64,000 nucleotides of DNA from Catonia carolina (Eukaryota; Arthropoda; Insecta; Hemiptera; Achilidae), in contig JAQMRL010000011.1 of the NCBI GenBank assembly GCA_035578175.1, forward strand, positions 7,575,501-7,639,500, given 5' to 3'. Below are positions 44,546 through 57,415 of this stretch, piece by piece (positions within the stretch are counted from its first letter, which is position 1; every line of letters starts with the position of its first letter). The notes beneath the pieces were generated by a model, which searched no databases, was not told the origin of the DNA, and saw only the letters and a program-made list of their open reading frames with translations. Made by a program: the position numbers and the translations under genes.

Positions 44546-46565
44546 ACGTAAGAATAAATCAGATTACCGGACAATCTGAGTAATCCCGGACGGGTGGTAA
44601 CCCTAACATAACTTATTACACGAACTACACAATCAACTATTTCCTGATCACTATTTAATATTATCACTTAACAAAAAAGAAATAAACTACTATAATAATT
44701 ATGAATATTTAAGATCACAACAAAAAGCAACAACCACTAGCAGACATAACCTGAAACTTTAATGAGAGCAGCACAACACATGTCACATGACTCGAACCTG
44801 ATTGGTTGATATGGAGATAGCTTCATTTGATTCAAATAGCTTTGAGGATTTTCCGTTTCGAAAAAAAACAAGTTTTATGAATTCGATTTTAATGTGACTT
44901 TGTACCTTTTTTTATATCTCGTTCACGTTATGAAAAGAAGCCGATGGCATCATCATGTACACTTTCAAAAAATAAAAAAGAAGAAAACGGAGATTACTAT
45001 TTTTGTCATAATAGCCTCTACTTTACAAGTAATACAATTTTCATCTCTGTAATTCATACTGTACGTATATAATTCATAATATCTATAGTTTTATGAAAAT
45101 AAACTCGCGTTTGATATCATACTATATAAAATTGTTACCGCACAAACAAAATAAAAGAGTACAATACAGATAGCACAGAAGAGATTACCACACACATGAA
45201 TGAAATTCACTAAGGTACAATTTTTATGGTAGTCAGTACATTCAGTTGGTACTTAACCTTTAAAGCAATTTTTACCTTACAAAGTTTTGCTTTTAAATTT
45301 TTAGTCAGTGCACTAACTAACTTAACTGTCCTGCCAGGTTTACAATGCAAATTTTATAGTAAATCTGCTTGGAAAAGTTAAGTTATATTAATTAGGCAAT
45401 CAACTGGATAAGTTGAGTAAATGACCAGATGAAAAGAAAATTAAGGGATACTATTAATTTTTTAATTAACGAATCAAAACAAATTCAAATACAAAAATAA
45501 CAATTAAAATAACTTGCCTTTGATTGGTCTGCTTAGGTTAGTCAATCATTAAGTTGGGAAAATAATTTTGGCTGAAATAATTGTGAACTTCTGTACAATC
45601 TGTTTAATACCATAACATTAATTAAAAATTTTATTACTGTTTTACTACGTAGATTATTGGTACAACTAATAACTTGTCCAATAACAATTACAAGAACAAA
45701 TTTTTACGTTTTTTTAAATACTTCTGGAACTGAAGAATTTTATACATAATTATATCATTAATTTTACTGATTATATATTCAGTCCATTATCATTAATTTA
45801 AAGATCCACAAACAATATTTTTACAGACTTTATTTAGGTAACTTTTTTTAAAAATAAATGAATTTATTTACAATTACAAACATATCTTATATACAGCTTA
45901 ATGTTTTATTAACAAACTCCAAAATATATAACTATATTCAAATATATATAATTTATACAATTTAATTTTATTACTATAATTAATATTATTAAAGTTCTGA
46001 CATTGTATTGTGTTTAATGTTTAATAGAAGCAATATTAATTTTATGTAATTAAATTTATTTGACAATATTATTCATTTTTTGTTTAAAAATTAATTAATT
46101 TTTAAATTTTAATTTGATTAATTATTAAAGAATTTTGCAAATTTATTTAAAAAGCATTGATATTACTTTAACTAGCAATTAATTGTTGTATTTATGTATT
46201 TAAATAGATATGAGTCATTTAAATTTATTATTATGTTAATTTCAATGTTTTATTAATTTTTATTTATTTTTTAACACAGCCCAATAATTTTTTAATTTAA
46301 CAATATAAAATAATAATGTTTATAGTACCTAGTTGAAGTTGACTAAAAGAACAATTTATTTAATTTGAATGAGTTGGTATCTTTACATAAAAGTCAAAGC
46401 GCTAACAAGAGAATATTTCGCTTCAAATCTTTACTTTTTTGTTTCCATAATCTAAGCTTTTATCAAAATACAAATGAATTAATGGTCAGCTTATATTTAA
46501 AAATTTTCTTTGTATTATTATACACTTACTGTACTTCTTGTAAACAAAAGTTTCTTAAATTTAAA
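44546..46565. other. Intergenic, extremely AT-rich, no recognised feature
   Basis: 45700-46360 is close to pure A/T. No gene was recognised. Confidence 0.4.
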
Positions 46566-46990
46566 AAAAATATTCTTAAAACACTATGTTTGGAGTGCAG
46601 CATTATACGGGAGTGAAACGTGGGTGATAGGGGCTGTACAAAGCAAGAGGATAGAAGCTTTTGAAATGTGGTGTTATAGGAAAATGATAAAGATTAGGTG
46701 GGTGGACAAAATAAGTAATTTAGAGGTTCTTAGGCGAGTGAATGAAAAAGAAGTATATGGAAGCATTTTACCAGAAGGGATAGGCTAGTGGGCCATATCA
46801 TGCGACATCCACGTATTGGTCTATCAATCATGTTGGGTAATATTGAGGGAGTGAATACAAAGGTTAGAATATATAAAGCAAATTAAAAAAGATATAGTGT
46901 TACAGATACGTAGATATGAAACAATTTTCACAAAATAGAACAGCTTGGAGAACTGCATCAAACAAGTCGAAAGACTGATGAAAAAAACAA
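46566..46990 (+). mobile_element. RTE-like retrotransposon fragment, copy 2
   Basis: Starts at ATATTCTTAAAACACTATGT. It encodes LKHYVWSAALYGSETWVIGA, then KRIEAFEMWCYRKMIKIRW, and frameshifts near 46785. It ends CTGCATCAAACAAGTCGAAA, GACTGATGAAAAAAAC. Same family as 2933-3643, more truncated, with several frame breaks. Not functional. Confidence 0.85.
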
Positions 46991-47261
46991 AAGTGTAAAC
47001 TGTTTAGTAGACAATTAACTGACTTGTGAATCTGAATATTGTTAACTATCAAGAATTATTTTTAATCAATAAGTTAATATTTTTAAACATTACCCTTCAC
47101 GGTCCTGGTCAAGGTTTTTGCACAGTTTCCTTGACCACTTCAAGGATTGATCAGACTTCTTTTTGCATTCTGTACAGTTGTATAACCTTCCCAGCCCCTA
47201 TTCAAAATTTTTGATATATCACCAAATAATGAATATTATTTGACATCACAATAAAATTTAT

Positions 47262-47690
47262 TTTTGGCTCCTCTGTGCTTAGTGGTAGCATGCTACCCTA
47301 CCACACAGAGGTCCTGAGTTTGATTCCTGGCCAGGGTCTGGAAATTTTCACAAGTTAAAAGCCACTGTTACTTTTAACCCACTATAGTTGTGAGCTGCCG
47401 ATGTAACTTTCCATAAACTAAGAAAAAATTTATTTTTATCCCATGCAGAAACTCAAAACCAGGCCCTACTGTGATGGAATCCAATACTGTCTAGAATTCT
47501 AACCAATGTACCACACAGCTGGCCTAGTTTAAAACTATTTTTTGTGATTACTTTGGGTTAAGAAATGGTTGGTTTGAAAGTGTAATTTTCCACGTCCAAG
47601 CCAGGAATCGAACCCAGGATCTCCAATTTGCAACACTGCATTGGCCCAGTGTCTTAAGACACTGGGCCAAGGAAGCGGTCAGTTTGAAAC
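47262..47690. repeat. Cluster of three tRNA-derived SINE pieces
   Basis: Forward 47265-47410 (GGTCCTGAGTTTGATTCCTG, then GGCCAGGGTCTGGAAATTTT), reverse 47440-47525 (a degraded head), and reverse 47590-47650 (CCAGGAATCGAACCCAGGAT). None folds as a complete tRNA. Confidence 0.6.
47641..47670. repeat. Perfect 30-bp palindrome
   Basis: TTGGCCCAGTGTCTT is followed directly by its exact reverse complement. It sits at the end of the reverse SINE head, and its left half matches SINE-head sequence. It probably arose by inverted duplication. Confidence 0.95.
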
Positions 47691-47910
47691 TTGTTAAAGA
47701 AATTTAAAAAAAAAGAATAATTTTTTCTGATTTTAGTTTACTTCGCTTACAAAGACTTTAAGGTTACGTAATTTATAGAAACCTTAATTTTGAGGTTATG
47801 TAATTAAGAAAAAAATAAACATTAAAAAATACTGAAAAAGTTTCAACAAGATTTGTTCAATGAATCAAGCTGATGACCTCTGGATAAGTAGACTATAATG
47901 CTTTTCACCA

Positions 47911-48261
47911 TTGATGAGCTCTGCTGTTCTACACATTTACACCAATCAGAACGTTTGCCAGTGTTGTCAGATTGTACGGATGTATCAGCCTGACATTATG
48001 TGCACACACATATAAGAGTCGCAGTAGTTCACTCTTATCTTGCATCTCACACTGAACACATCAATTATACAGCGCGTTAACATGCAATATTTTATAATAT
48101 ACTCAGCTGGTTGTATGTTCATAGGTTATAATTGATATTAAAAGACCAAAAAACAAAATGGCTGACATATAAAAAACAGCAAGTTTTGGGAACATTGCTG
48201 ACAAGTCATTGGCTAGCTATGAAGTGGGTAGGGGGCAACGCATACCTTCAGAACCCATCAA
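47911..48261 (-). mobile_element. MITE-like repeat family M, copy 2
   Basis: Begins TTGATGAGCTCTG and ends CAGAACCCATCAA, giving ~13-bp terminal inverted repeats with two mismatches. The interior is the reverse of 15231-15582. No coding frame is credible. Confidence 0.75.
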
Positions 48262-48930
48262 CTTTCAAAAAAAGTATAGCAAAGCAAAATATCAAACACA
48301 TACTTACACAAGTTCTTTAAATATCAACTTCAACAAAAATAAAATAAGTTTTGTAAAAGTACTAATATTCTTGGATAAAAAATACAGACAATATTAACAG
48401 TACACAGAATTAAATTAAATGTTTGAACACACACAATAATATAATATTGTTATTAGGTACCTAAAAATATGTCATTACAAATTCAATGTTAACCCGACAT
48501 AACATTATTTCTATAAATATATATGTATTTACTAGTTAATTTTATTAATTTTTTTAAGGTAATACATGTTGAGCTAGAAGAATATTGAACATTAGTATGT
48601 TTTAACAAAAACAAAAAAGAATTTAATAACAATTTTTAATATTACAAAAATTTTATTTGCTTTTAATACTATCATAAACAAAATAATTATAATTATATTT
48701 TAACATAGCAACACTTAAAGCAATTAAACTTAAAAAAGTATAACTATTAATATATTATTATACTTGATGCTGAAAACTATATTACAATTTTTTTAATAGC
48801 ACCTTTATTATGAATTTATCGATTGTCAATCTATTTTGAAACTGCATTCAAGATTTTTTTTATTTTTATATCGTACGACATGTAGTCATAAACAACCGCA
48901 TTACATAAATATTGATAAATGCCAATTAAA
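48262..48930. other. Intergenic, AT-rich, no recognised feature
   Basis: No recognisable feature. Confidence 0.4.
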
Positions 48931-49275
48931 ACCCACAACATTGGTCTAGCGGTGAGGTCGTTGTTGAAAGTCAGCTGTTAGCAGTGAGGCCGTCGCTGAA
49001 AGTCAGCTGTTTAACAGCTGATTTTCAAGTACAAGAAGTTCTGTAGTTTGAAACCTAGTAAAGATGATTACTTTTATAAGGATCAAATAATAGATTGTGG
49101 TTACTGGTGTACTTTGATGATTGGGGTTCAATTAACCATACTCTCTCAGGAATGGTTGTCCTGAGTCTGTACACTTCATCAATACACCATAAATCCTCTT
49201 CTCATTTTGTCATAGAGTTGCTTATCATTCTTAATTGAACAGATTGCAACATACACACTTTAAGGTTTTTAAAAA
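48931..49275 (+). repeat. SINE family S1, copy with duplicated head segment
   Basis: ACCCACAACATTGGTCTAGC starts the head. GTCGTTGTTGAAAGTCAGCTGTTAGCAG... is followed by a second GTCGCTGAAAGTCAGCTGTT, a ~35-bp duplication of the head. The S1 body follows (GGGGTTCAATTAACCATACT). Confidence 0.8.
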
Positions 49276-49324
49276 TGGCAATGAAAACTATTTGTACATT
49301 TAAATATGTGCAAAATCACCATAT

Positions 49325-50205
49325 AAAAAAAAATCTGGTGTGAAACACTCAAACAACTTTCTCTTGCCAATGCACATAATTAACAATATAACCTAACATT
49401 AGTAATAAAACATTACAAACAAAAAACAAACCTAATTTTAATCATGAGTGAAAGACGCAAAATGAAAATCAACCTCAGTTTGGCTTAAAAATATAGATAA
49501 TCACTCTTTCATGCTAAACTAGGTTCTGTAGAGAAAAATGCTCAAAATAAAAGTTGTAGATCTTTTAATTTCCTATAAATTTGATTATATACACTTTTGT
49601 CGTAAAATGCATGCTAAGGCTGAAATCTTAAAAAAAAATTTTTTTACTAAAAGACTGCTAAACTAAGAGTTGTACAAAAAAATGTTTGAAATAAAAGTTG
49701 TAGAATTTTAAATTCTCTATAACTTTCATTACATACATTTTTACGCTTAAATGAATATTAAAGCCGCAATCTTAAAAAACCATTTTTTTTACGAGAAAAC
49801 AGCCTTTCCAAGAATTTCAGCAGACATGGCGCCTACCCAATCTTGTAGAGCATATAAAATGTAGTAAACGAGGTATAATATAAAAAAAATTGTAGGAGCC
49901 GTTTTTGAGAAAATCACAAAAAGTAAAAAATGACACAAATGAACTAATACTTCTGGTGGATCGATTTTGATGAAAATGATCATGTTGGGTCCTCTAGTTG
50001 TATCTAAGTTGTTTCAAGTTTCAATTTTGTACAATGTTCCGTTCTTCAGATATTCTGTTCACACACGCACACACAAGGACCAATCACTAAAAACATGTTT
50101 TTTGGGTTCAGGGGGTCTGAAAACGTGTAAATCCAGAGAAAAATCGACATGAAAACAATACTTTCCCCCTATATATTCATATAGACAAGAGAATGTAAAA
50201 ATTAT
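49325..50205 (+). repeat. Repeat family C, copy 3
   Basis: AAAATCTGGTGTGAAACACT at the left, TTCATATAGACAAGAGAATG at the right, with the complete middle (GCAGACATGGCGCCTACCCA, GGAGCCGTTTTTGAGAAAAT). Together with 56515-57415 it best represents the full family. Confidence 0.85.
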
Positions 50206-50947
50206 GTGGGAGTCGACCATAATTTTTTTTTATTTCACTAGTTTTGTTGTAAATTTTCTGAACAAGGGTTGTTCATTTTAATTTAATCAACAATGCTTTC
50301 GTAAACGTTTGACTTTCTAAACTTTAATAACATTATTTTAGTCAACAACTGAAATGTATTAATACCGTTTGATTTAAATCAATATACAACAGAAAGTAAG
50401 AAAAATAGTGTTTAATTCTTACTATACTTTTATCATAGTTTCTTAAAAAATTTGTTATCTAAAATTTACCATTTTTCAGAAATCGTCACCTATGCCCAAC
50501 TCAACAAATTTCCAAGATTGTTTTTATGAATTACTCATAATTTTGTGTTCTAGAGCCACTTGTATGAAAAAGGTAACATTATTTTAAACATTTAAAAAAT
50601 TATTTTATTGTGTTGTTACCCAATTTTTTTCAATTGTTAAAGAAATCAGTTTTTATTTAAAATTTATAGTGAAGAATATTACAACCATACCATATTTTCT
50701 TGAATGACAATTTTTCTTCAATTTGGCACAAGTTTCATGTAAATTGGCCAAAGTACACCCAAGTCATTTTCCCCAAAACTAATTGCTGTTTTTCAAATTC
50801 AATCGTCATTTTAGGGGATTAGGGTAAAATGTTGAAAAATTTTTATTCAGGATTTAATAAAACAAATAGATTCAAAATAAAAAAATTTTTGCTTCTTTGC
50901 GACACAACAAATTGAATTTTGAAGGTAGATTCCCTCGTAACAAGATA
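50206..50947. other. Intergenic, AT-rich, no recognised feature
   Basis: No recognisable feature. Confidence 0.4.
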
Positions 50948-51315
50948 GAGCGGGACGCCAAATAAGCTTGCCGATGTAGCTGTGTGAACAGTTCAAATTT
51001 AGTCGGTAGATTTCATGTCTTAGTACCGAACTGCCTATTAAATTACAGGCGCTAAACGATGTAAATTATCAACTATTAGCGACATTAAAAATATTCAATT
51101 GTAAACATTGTATAGAACAATTTATGCAACACATACAGACTAATGATTTCAGGTAAGCTGATATATAACGTTGCAAGAGCGATGAACTCTGATCATAGCT
51201 GGTACAGCAATGACCCCTCCCCCTCCTACACTCACTGAAGCAACCAAGTGCACAATTACCAAAATAAACCTTCTGCGCACTCAAGAAAACCGGCAAGCTT
51301 ATTTGGCGTCCGCTC
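50948..51315. mobile_element. TA-flanked MITE with 25-bp inverted repeats
   Basis: Left GAGCGGGACGCCAAATAAGC and right, reverse complement GAGCGGACGCCAAATAAGCT, match with one extra G and continue through TTGCCG. TA flanks both sides (50946-50947 and 51316-51317). At 368 bp it is a Tc1/mariner-class non-autonomous element. Confidence 0.85.
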
Positions 51316-51709
51316 TAATAACATAGGACTAAATGGTCATGACATTTTTTGTATCAAATTTGAAATTTTGTGAAAGTTAATAAATGTTTTAGTTTTTTTA
51401 TGGTTTATTTTCTTAAAAAATTTTCACCTAAATTCTTTTCAATGTTGAGTAGTGTTTGCGTGAGATATTTTAAAACGTTCAGTAATGATGTGCGAGATAA
51501 TCTGCAGTGTGTTGCGGTTCTTCCTTTAACAAAATGTGTTTAGGTGTTAGTGAAGAATCATATTTTTGTCATGGAGCTCCAAATGTGGTAGTGAATTTTC
51601 AAATATAATGTTTCAACACAATTTGTTTTTTTAGTTTATTTTAAGTCATCAACATATTGGTTAATAGTGACTACTTTGGTGTATGAAACAATAGGTTTTA
51701 AAATGTAAA

Positions 51710-51792
51710 GAATTCCAGATCTTAGCCAGGAATCAAACCAGGGACCTTCTACTTGGTAAGCTAGTGTGCTAACCACTATGCCACAGAGGTGG
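51710..51792 (-). repeat. tRNA-derived SINE head (reverse)
   Basis: CCAGGAATCAAACCAGGGAC is a reversed B box. AGTGTGCTAACCACTATGCC is the A-box side. A head without a tail. Confidence 0.65.
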
Positions 51793-52619
51793 CCAACTTT
51801 GTTCTTATTAACACGAGTTTACTGCTACATCAGACAAATTATTAGTCACCCTTTTATATTTAACAGGATTTATTTAAGTCAGGTTAGGTAGAAAACATCC
51901 ATCTACGTGTGTTGCATGACATGCTTCACATTTTTCAAAAAAAAAGAAAGTATTTGTGTTATGACAGTTGAGTTTATATGTGATGCTACTAATTTTCTTT
52001 CAACACATTATGTTTCCTAAATTCTATGGCAATCAATGGATATTTTAAATGGATTGTTATTAGTTTTCAAAATGTAATTTTTACATCCATATTTTTAAAA
52101 CAAAAAAACAGATATTGCCTATCTTTTTAATTACAGAACACAAGATGGATTGACTCGGTTTTATATGACTAAAAACAGAATTATTTAATAATTCTATTGC
52201 ATAAGTACCAAGCACAGGAGGTTTCTAAAAAATATACCCCCAATACCTCACACAATTAATAAAATTTTACTTATTATTAGTAAATATTTTTTTACTATCT
52301 TAAAATCAATTATAAGTAATTATTCACACATAAATTGGTTTAAAGCGTATCTTTCTGATTTCATACTCAAATCACGTTTTAAGGACTAACTAACCGTACT
52401 TTCTCTTCATGTATCAATCCTAATTGTACCAAAGGAGATAATAAACAAATAATGGAAGTATTCTAATAATATTTTCCAGGTAAAAATATTAAGAAAAGTT
52501 AATAACTGGCAGTGCTGGCTTCAGGACTACATAAGACACAAACTGATATGTGATTTTGTAAGTTATGTGTAACCAATGCTTGATAAAAGAACGAAGTTAC
52601 ATTTTATAATTCACTAACA
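51793..52619. other. Intergenic, no recognised feature
   Basis: AT-rich sequence without a recognised element. Confidence 0.4.
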
Positions 52620-52649
52620 CTAAACATTTAAGTGATATAATCAACATCC

Positions 52650-53060
52650 TCTTTAACCCTCTTCAAAGTTTCCTTGGGTTAGGCCCAACATAACTTCACT
52701 CTCACTCTCTTCATTACTGAACCATCTCTCCACTGCTCTCATGACTTCCAGTTTCATCCATAAATGAATCCATCCACTTTACTCTTGGCCTATCCCTTGA
52801 TCTCCGAGTACAGCATCCTTTTGGGCAGTCTAGCCACCACCATCCTATTGATACAACCAAGCCATCATAGTTTCGTCTATCCAACTCTCCTTGTCTATTC
52901 ACATGCTATTGTTCCCTAATTATATAATTTCTGACTATATCTTTTTTTGACTCAACATAGGCTACTCCTTTTGAACTGTATTTCTGCCAACTGCACTCTA
53001 TTCTCTGCCTTCTTCTTTACACCTATTCATGTTTCTGTTGCACAAGACAGAATTGGTATA
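52650..53060 (-). pseudogene. Decayed non-LTR reverse transcriptase C-terminal fragment
   Basis: On the minus strand, with stops, the reading gives an ETWIGVKKKAENRVQLAEIQ-like segment, then LDRRNYDGLVVSIGWWWLDC, then RSRDRPRVKWMDSF. This is the layout seen after the RT domain in many insect non-LTR elements (YGxETW ... GRPRxRW). It is a different family from the copies at 2933 and 46566. The last open piece is 52714-52902. Confidence 0.6.
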
Positions 53061-53462
53061 AAATATGCAATATACATAATGATTTTACATAAATTTAATT
53101 GACATGTAGTTAAAAAAATTAGTTTTTTTGCCTTATGACATTTTAACACAGAAAGCTGACAACACCACATGCATTACAAAAAAGACACCCGCATAGAACA
53201 CAATCATAATAAGGAAATTCTACTCATATATATGGATTTATACTCATTGTTTAACATTCAGTGTGAGAAAATAAATTTAATGAAATGAAAATTCTTTAGG
53301 CTTAAATTTCCAGTAGACCATTAAATGGCCTACAAATTTTGTAAACGAACATTTTCTTTTTAACAATTACACTTCTCAAACATAGATTACATTTCCAGTC
53401 ACGGCAGTATGAATTAATTTAGTTGTTATAAATATTTAATTTAAATTTGTACATACCAACTA

Positions 53463-54628
53463 CAGTACTACCTTGTTTATCTGGCCGTCATTGATCCAGA
53501 GTCCAGATTATCCAGCCCAACCTGGATCAGAAAATAGTTTTTATTCATAAAATCATGATATCCCACATACTGTATTTGAACACTGCAGCCAAGGTACCGT
53601 ACATTATGTGCTGTATAACTTGTACAAAATTGTACATTTATAACAGTCTAAAAATTAAAAGTGTACAGTTACAATATGTAAGTACTGTATTGTTTAAGCA
53701 TTAGTGCTTCAAGCTAAAGATTGTATGCACATTTCTGCACTTGCTTGGTAAATCATCACTGGAGATCCAAAGAAATATCATGGATACCATTACGGTAGCA
53801 ATTAAAATCGTTTGGCCATTTGCAGAGGATGGAGGATGGTAGGTGGCCAAAGAGGGTATGGGAGTCGATGCCAGCTGATAGAAAATGGAGGGGTAGGCTG
53901 GAAGTGACGATTGGTTGGATGGTGTGCAGGAGGCAATGTCTTTGTGGCAGCTTCCCGATGGTGACTGGCAAGACAAAGAGAGGTGGTGCTTAGGAAGCGA
54001 GATATGGCTGTGTATATATATAAAATCACTGGACAACATCATGGTGTACTAAGAGCAGCAGCAGCAGCCTGACACCACACCGAATGAACTTATGATAGTG
54101 AAATGATTACATGATTAAGCTACATTCAAATGCCATAAAACAGTAAAGTAAAGAAAAAGAAATAAATTATTTGTAAAAAGTATTGTATACAAACTTGTTG
54201 TAGTGTGCCTTTGTCAAAAGAATGATAAATAAACGGTAAGTTAACTAATTGGTGGCAATTTTTAGAATTATCATCTATCATTTTCAGATGTCCATCCATC
54301 ACATCTAGATGTAAGAAACTACAAAAATAGCAACAAATGGTTTTTGGATTCGTAATCTACAGAATAAGTTGGTGGGATCTGAAGTTTCAGTTTCGACCAG
54401 AAGTAGCCCAAAACTGGAAGTCAATTTGATTCCTCTTAAGGAGTAGATACAGAAATCACTAATGGTTTTTGCCATAGGTCAAAGGTAAGCCTTAAGAAAA
54501 CATTGTCGTCTCATGATAGGTATTTTTACATTTTGTTTTTATCGATTTCCTATTTCTGGTTTATCCGGATTTTTTATTTTCTGAATCATTTCTAGTCTCA
54601 ATTAGTCTGGATAAATGAGGTAGTACTT
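53463..54628. mobile_element. pogo-type non-autonomous element
   Basis: Left CAGTACTACCTTGTTTATCT and right, reverse complement AAGTACTACCTCATTTATCC, are imperfect inverted repeats with TA at 53461-53462 and 54629-54630. A second TATC-rich layer (CTGGATCAG, ATCCGGAT) recalls pogo/Tigger ends. There is no convincing transposase. The right end lies ~85 bp beyond the stop codon of the MYND gene. Confidence 0.7.
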
Positions 54629-54632
54629 TATT
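54627..54632 (-). terminator. Candidate poly(A) signal of the MYND gene
   Basis: AATAAA on the minus strand, 80 nt past the stop codon. It overlaps the last two bases of the pogo-type element and its TA duplication. Use is inferred. Confidence 0.45.
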
Positions 54633-54712
54633 ACTAAATATTGCTAAAATACCAAAGAAAATAAGAAATTTTGAATCTTGAATGCAATTTCTTTTTCCAT
54701 TATAATTAAGGT

Positions 54713-55794
54713 TTATGTATTTGATGGTGTTTCTTGACTTATATCAATTGTCTGAACACGAGTGCTATCTGTTGGTAATAATTGTAATTTTTCAGGTTCA
54801 GCATCAGGCATTATAATACACATAAAGGTTTTACCTGTAGCAGAATCACGTGGGTATATAGTAACTGGTGTAAAACGTTCAGTAGAACCCTCGACATAAG
54901 CACAAAGACGCTGATAAACTTCAGGAAACTGACGACGTAAACTGACTCCGCGTTGACGAAGGTGACGCTGAATATTAGTAAAACTAATTTGTCTTGCACG
55001 CTGTGTGTTTTGTTCAAGGCAACCGGGTAATGAAGTCAGGATAAGCGTGTCTGGATCATCACTATCATTTGTTATGTTGGGAGTTGACTGACGTGATGGT
55101 GCTAAAAGAGGCCGGCTCAATTTTAATTTTGTACATCGAGACACTAATTGTCGTTCCCACTTCACTGCACCTGTTGTTGGAACTTCACTTACTACACAAA
55201 CAGCAACATAAAGTACAAACCTCGTGTCAGGATTGTATGCTTTACATAGCTTTAAAAGTTCGGAGTATAATTCTGGTCCCATTTCACCTGGCAGTAGATC
55301 AGCCCAACGAATGAATGTAGGTTCACCCAAATCTTGAATTCCATTTGTTACGAACTTCTCAGCTAACTCTGGACTCGAAAAGAAACATTTAACAGCCCCT
55401 CTACCACGAGTCAAAAACCCACGCCTTGCTAACACAGATACATGATGGAGCGTATCAGGATCTTCCTTAATACTGGACAACACTCTTCGACACAACGCAC
55501 CAACTCTAGAATGTAAACAAGTCTTTCTATGTTTCTCCCAATGAGCTCGACGACAGTCCCTTGAACAATAAACATGTGCACAATTATGGCAAGTTTTAAA
55601 CGTTTTCTTTGCTTCAGCAACAGTTGCAGTCTTACCACATTTAGCGAAACGACACTTCACTAAACCTTCTTCTGTGCCATCAACATCAAATGAGACTCTT
55701 CGTCCAGAGCGCATAGGAACTTTTGGCTCATTTCCTTCACTCCCACGTCGGGCCGTTTCCGCGATGTAATAAGGGGGCCCATTGCTAGCTGACC
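54713..55794 (-). CDS. MYND-type zinc-finger protein, terminal exon (AJM1-like?)
   Basis: The minus-strand acceptor TACAG precedes 55794, and the stop TAA is at 54715-54713, giving about 359 residues. It starts GSASNGPPYYIAETARRGSE. A MYND zinc finger sits at about residues 49-90: CRFAKC, then CHNC, YCSRDC and HWEKHRKTC, the C-C/C-C/C-C/H-C ligand set. A conserved C-terminal domain of unknown role follows (VLARRGFLTRGRGAVKCFFS, FTNIQRHLRQRGVSLRRQFP, EVYQRLCAYVEGSTERF). MYND fingers bind Pro-rich peptides. I think of apical junction component AJM1, but from memory only. The codons are GC-richer than the surroundings, and 5' exons lie upstream. Confidence 0.85.
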
Positions 55795-56514
55795 CTGTAA
55801 AGTATAAAATTAAATCAATCGCATTCACCTGTAGAACAAAAACTGTATTTTTCACACCTACATGTACAAACAATTGAACATTAACATCATGTAATTTAAG
55901 TAATTGCAGTACATTGCATATGCATAACAGAATGATTAATCAAAAATAACTCATTTTGTAATCCATCAATACTTTTCCTTTTGTAACTCAAAACACTCGG
56001 ACAATAACATCAACTTTAGTGACACGCAAAAGTTAATCGTTTGCATTTTGTCAAAAGTAAAGTATTAATGTTATTTTGGACAAAGTATATCATTCAGTTA
56101 TAAATTGTTCAAAGCAACTGATTTCCTATATCTTTCCAAGTTAAATGTAAGAATGTTTTCTCTTTGATTACTACTGGTAGATTGTAGTACAGTGCTTGAA
56201 TAATTTATAATTAATTTTCTTATAGGGTAATAGAAAATGCATGCTTAAATGAGTCTTGGTTTGAGTATAGTTAATGATATAACTACACAATTGAATACAA
56301 GTGTTTTTTGTTACAAAAAAACCAGTAAATCTGATGAATACCATAACTCCACTGAGATTTCAGTTATTCAAAGTATTGCCAGAAAATTTCATAAATAACT
56401 GTAAAGATCCATAATTGATATTCAGTAGTTGTTAACTGCCCCTGGTTAACTCAGTACAGAAGTCTATAAAGTAGTAATTGGAACCTGAGGGTTTAGGAAA
56501 CATATGACAAATTA
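55795..56514. other. MYND-gene intron, no recognised feature
   Basis: AT-rich intron. The frame open into 55795-55873 is read-through, not exon. Confidence 0.5.
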
Positions 56515-57415
56515 AAAAATCTGGTATGAAACACTCACACGGCTTTCTCTTGCCAATGCCAAATAATGAACAATATAACCTAACATTAGAAAAAAAACAA
56601 AATGCTAACCAACCTCAAAAAACATAACCTAATTTTAATCGTGAGTGAATGATGCAAAATGAAACCCAACCTTACTTTGGCTTTTTATACGGAAAATCAC
56701 TTTCACGCTAACTAGACTCTATACAGAAAAATGCTGAAAATAAAAGTTGTAGATCTTTTAATTTCCTATAAATTTGATTACAAGCATTTTTGTCGTAAAA
56801 TGAATACTATGGCTGAAATCTTAAAAAAAATCGATTTTTTTAAAACTTTCATGAAAATAAACAGAAAATCACTCTTTTTGAAATAAAAGTTGTAGATTTT
56901 TGAATTATGTACAACTTATATTATACACTTTGGGCTAAAATGCATATTAAGGCTGATCTCTTAAAAAAAAAAAATTTTTTTCCTACAAGAGAACAGCCTC
57001 CCCAGGAATTTCAGCAGACATGGCGCCTACCCATCTTGTAGAGCATAAAAAATTTAGTAAAATAAGGCGATTTTTAAACAAATAGTAGGAGCCGTTTTTG
57101 AGAAAATCGCAAAAAGTGAAAAATGACACGAATAAACTATGTACTAGTACTTCTGGTGGCCGATTTTGATGAAAATGTTTGTGTTGGGTCCTCTAGTAGT
57201 ACATAACTTAAGTTTCAAGTTTCAACTTCGTAAGGTGTTCCGTTCTTGAGATATTTTGTTCACAGACACAGACCAATAACTAAAAACATATTTTTTGGGT
57301 TCAGGGGGATCTGAAAACGTTAAGATCCGGCACAAACTTGATTTTGAAAAATCGACTTGAAAACAATACTTTCCTTCTTATATATTCATATAGGCAAGAG
57401 AAAGTAAAAAGGTAA
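56515..57415 (+). repeat. Repeat family C, copy 4 (intronic)
   Basis: AAAATCTGGTATGAAACACT at the left, TTCATATAGGCAAGAGAAAG at the right, with the full middle. The repeated phrase AAATAAAAGTTGTAGATYTTT occurs twice within it, as in copy 3, hinting at an internal ancient duplication. Confidence 0.85.

Noticed and set aside
53701..54042. Overlapping minus-strand frames of 71-113 residues
   Set aside because: Several frames overlap in a non-autonomous pogo-type element, and none resembles a protein family.
54811..55638. Extra frames on both strands over the MYND exon
   Set aside because: Shadows of the coding frame; they lack domain signatures.
55795..55873. Upstream extension of the MYND exon to an ATG
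   Set aside because: A clear acceptor at 55795 and phase match with the exon at 59664 show this is intron read-through.
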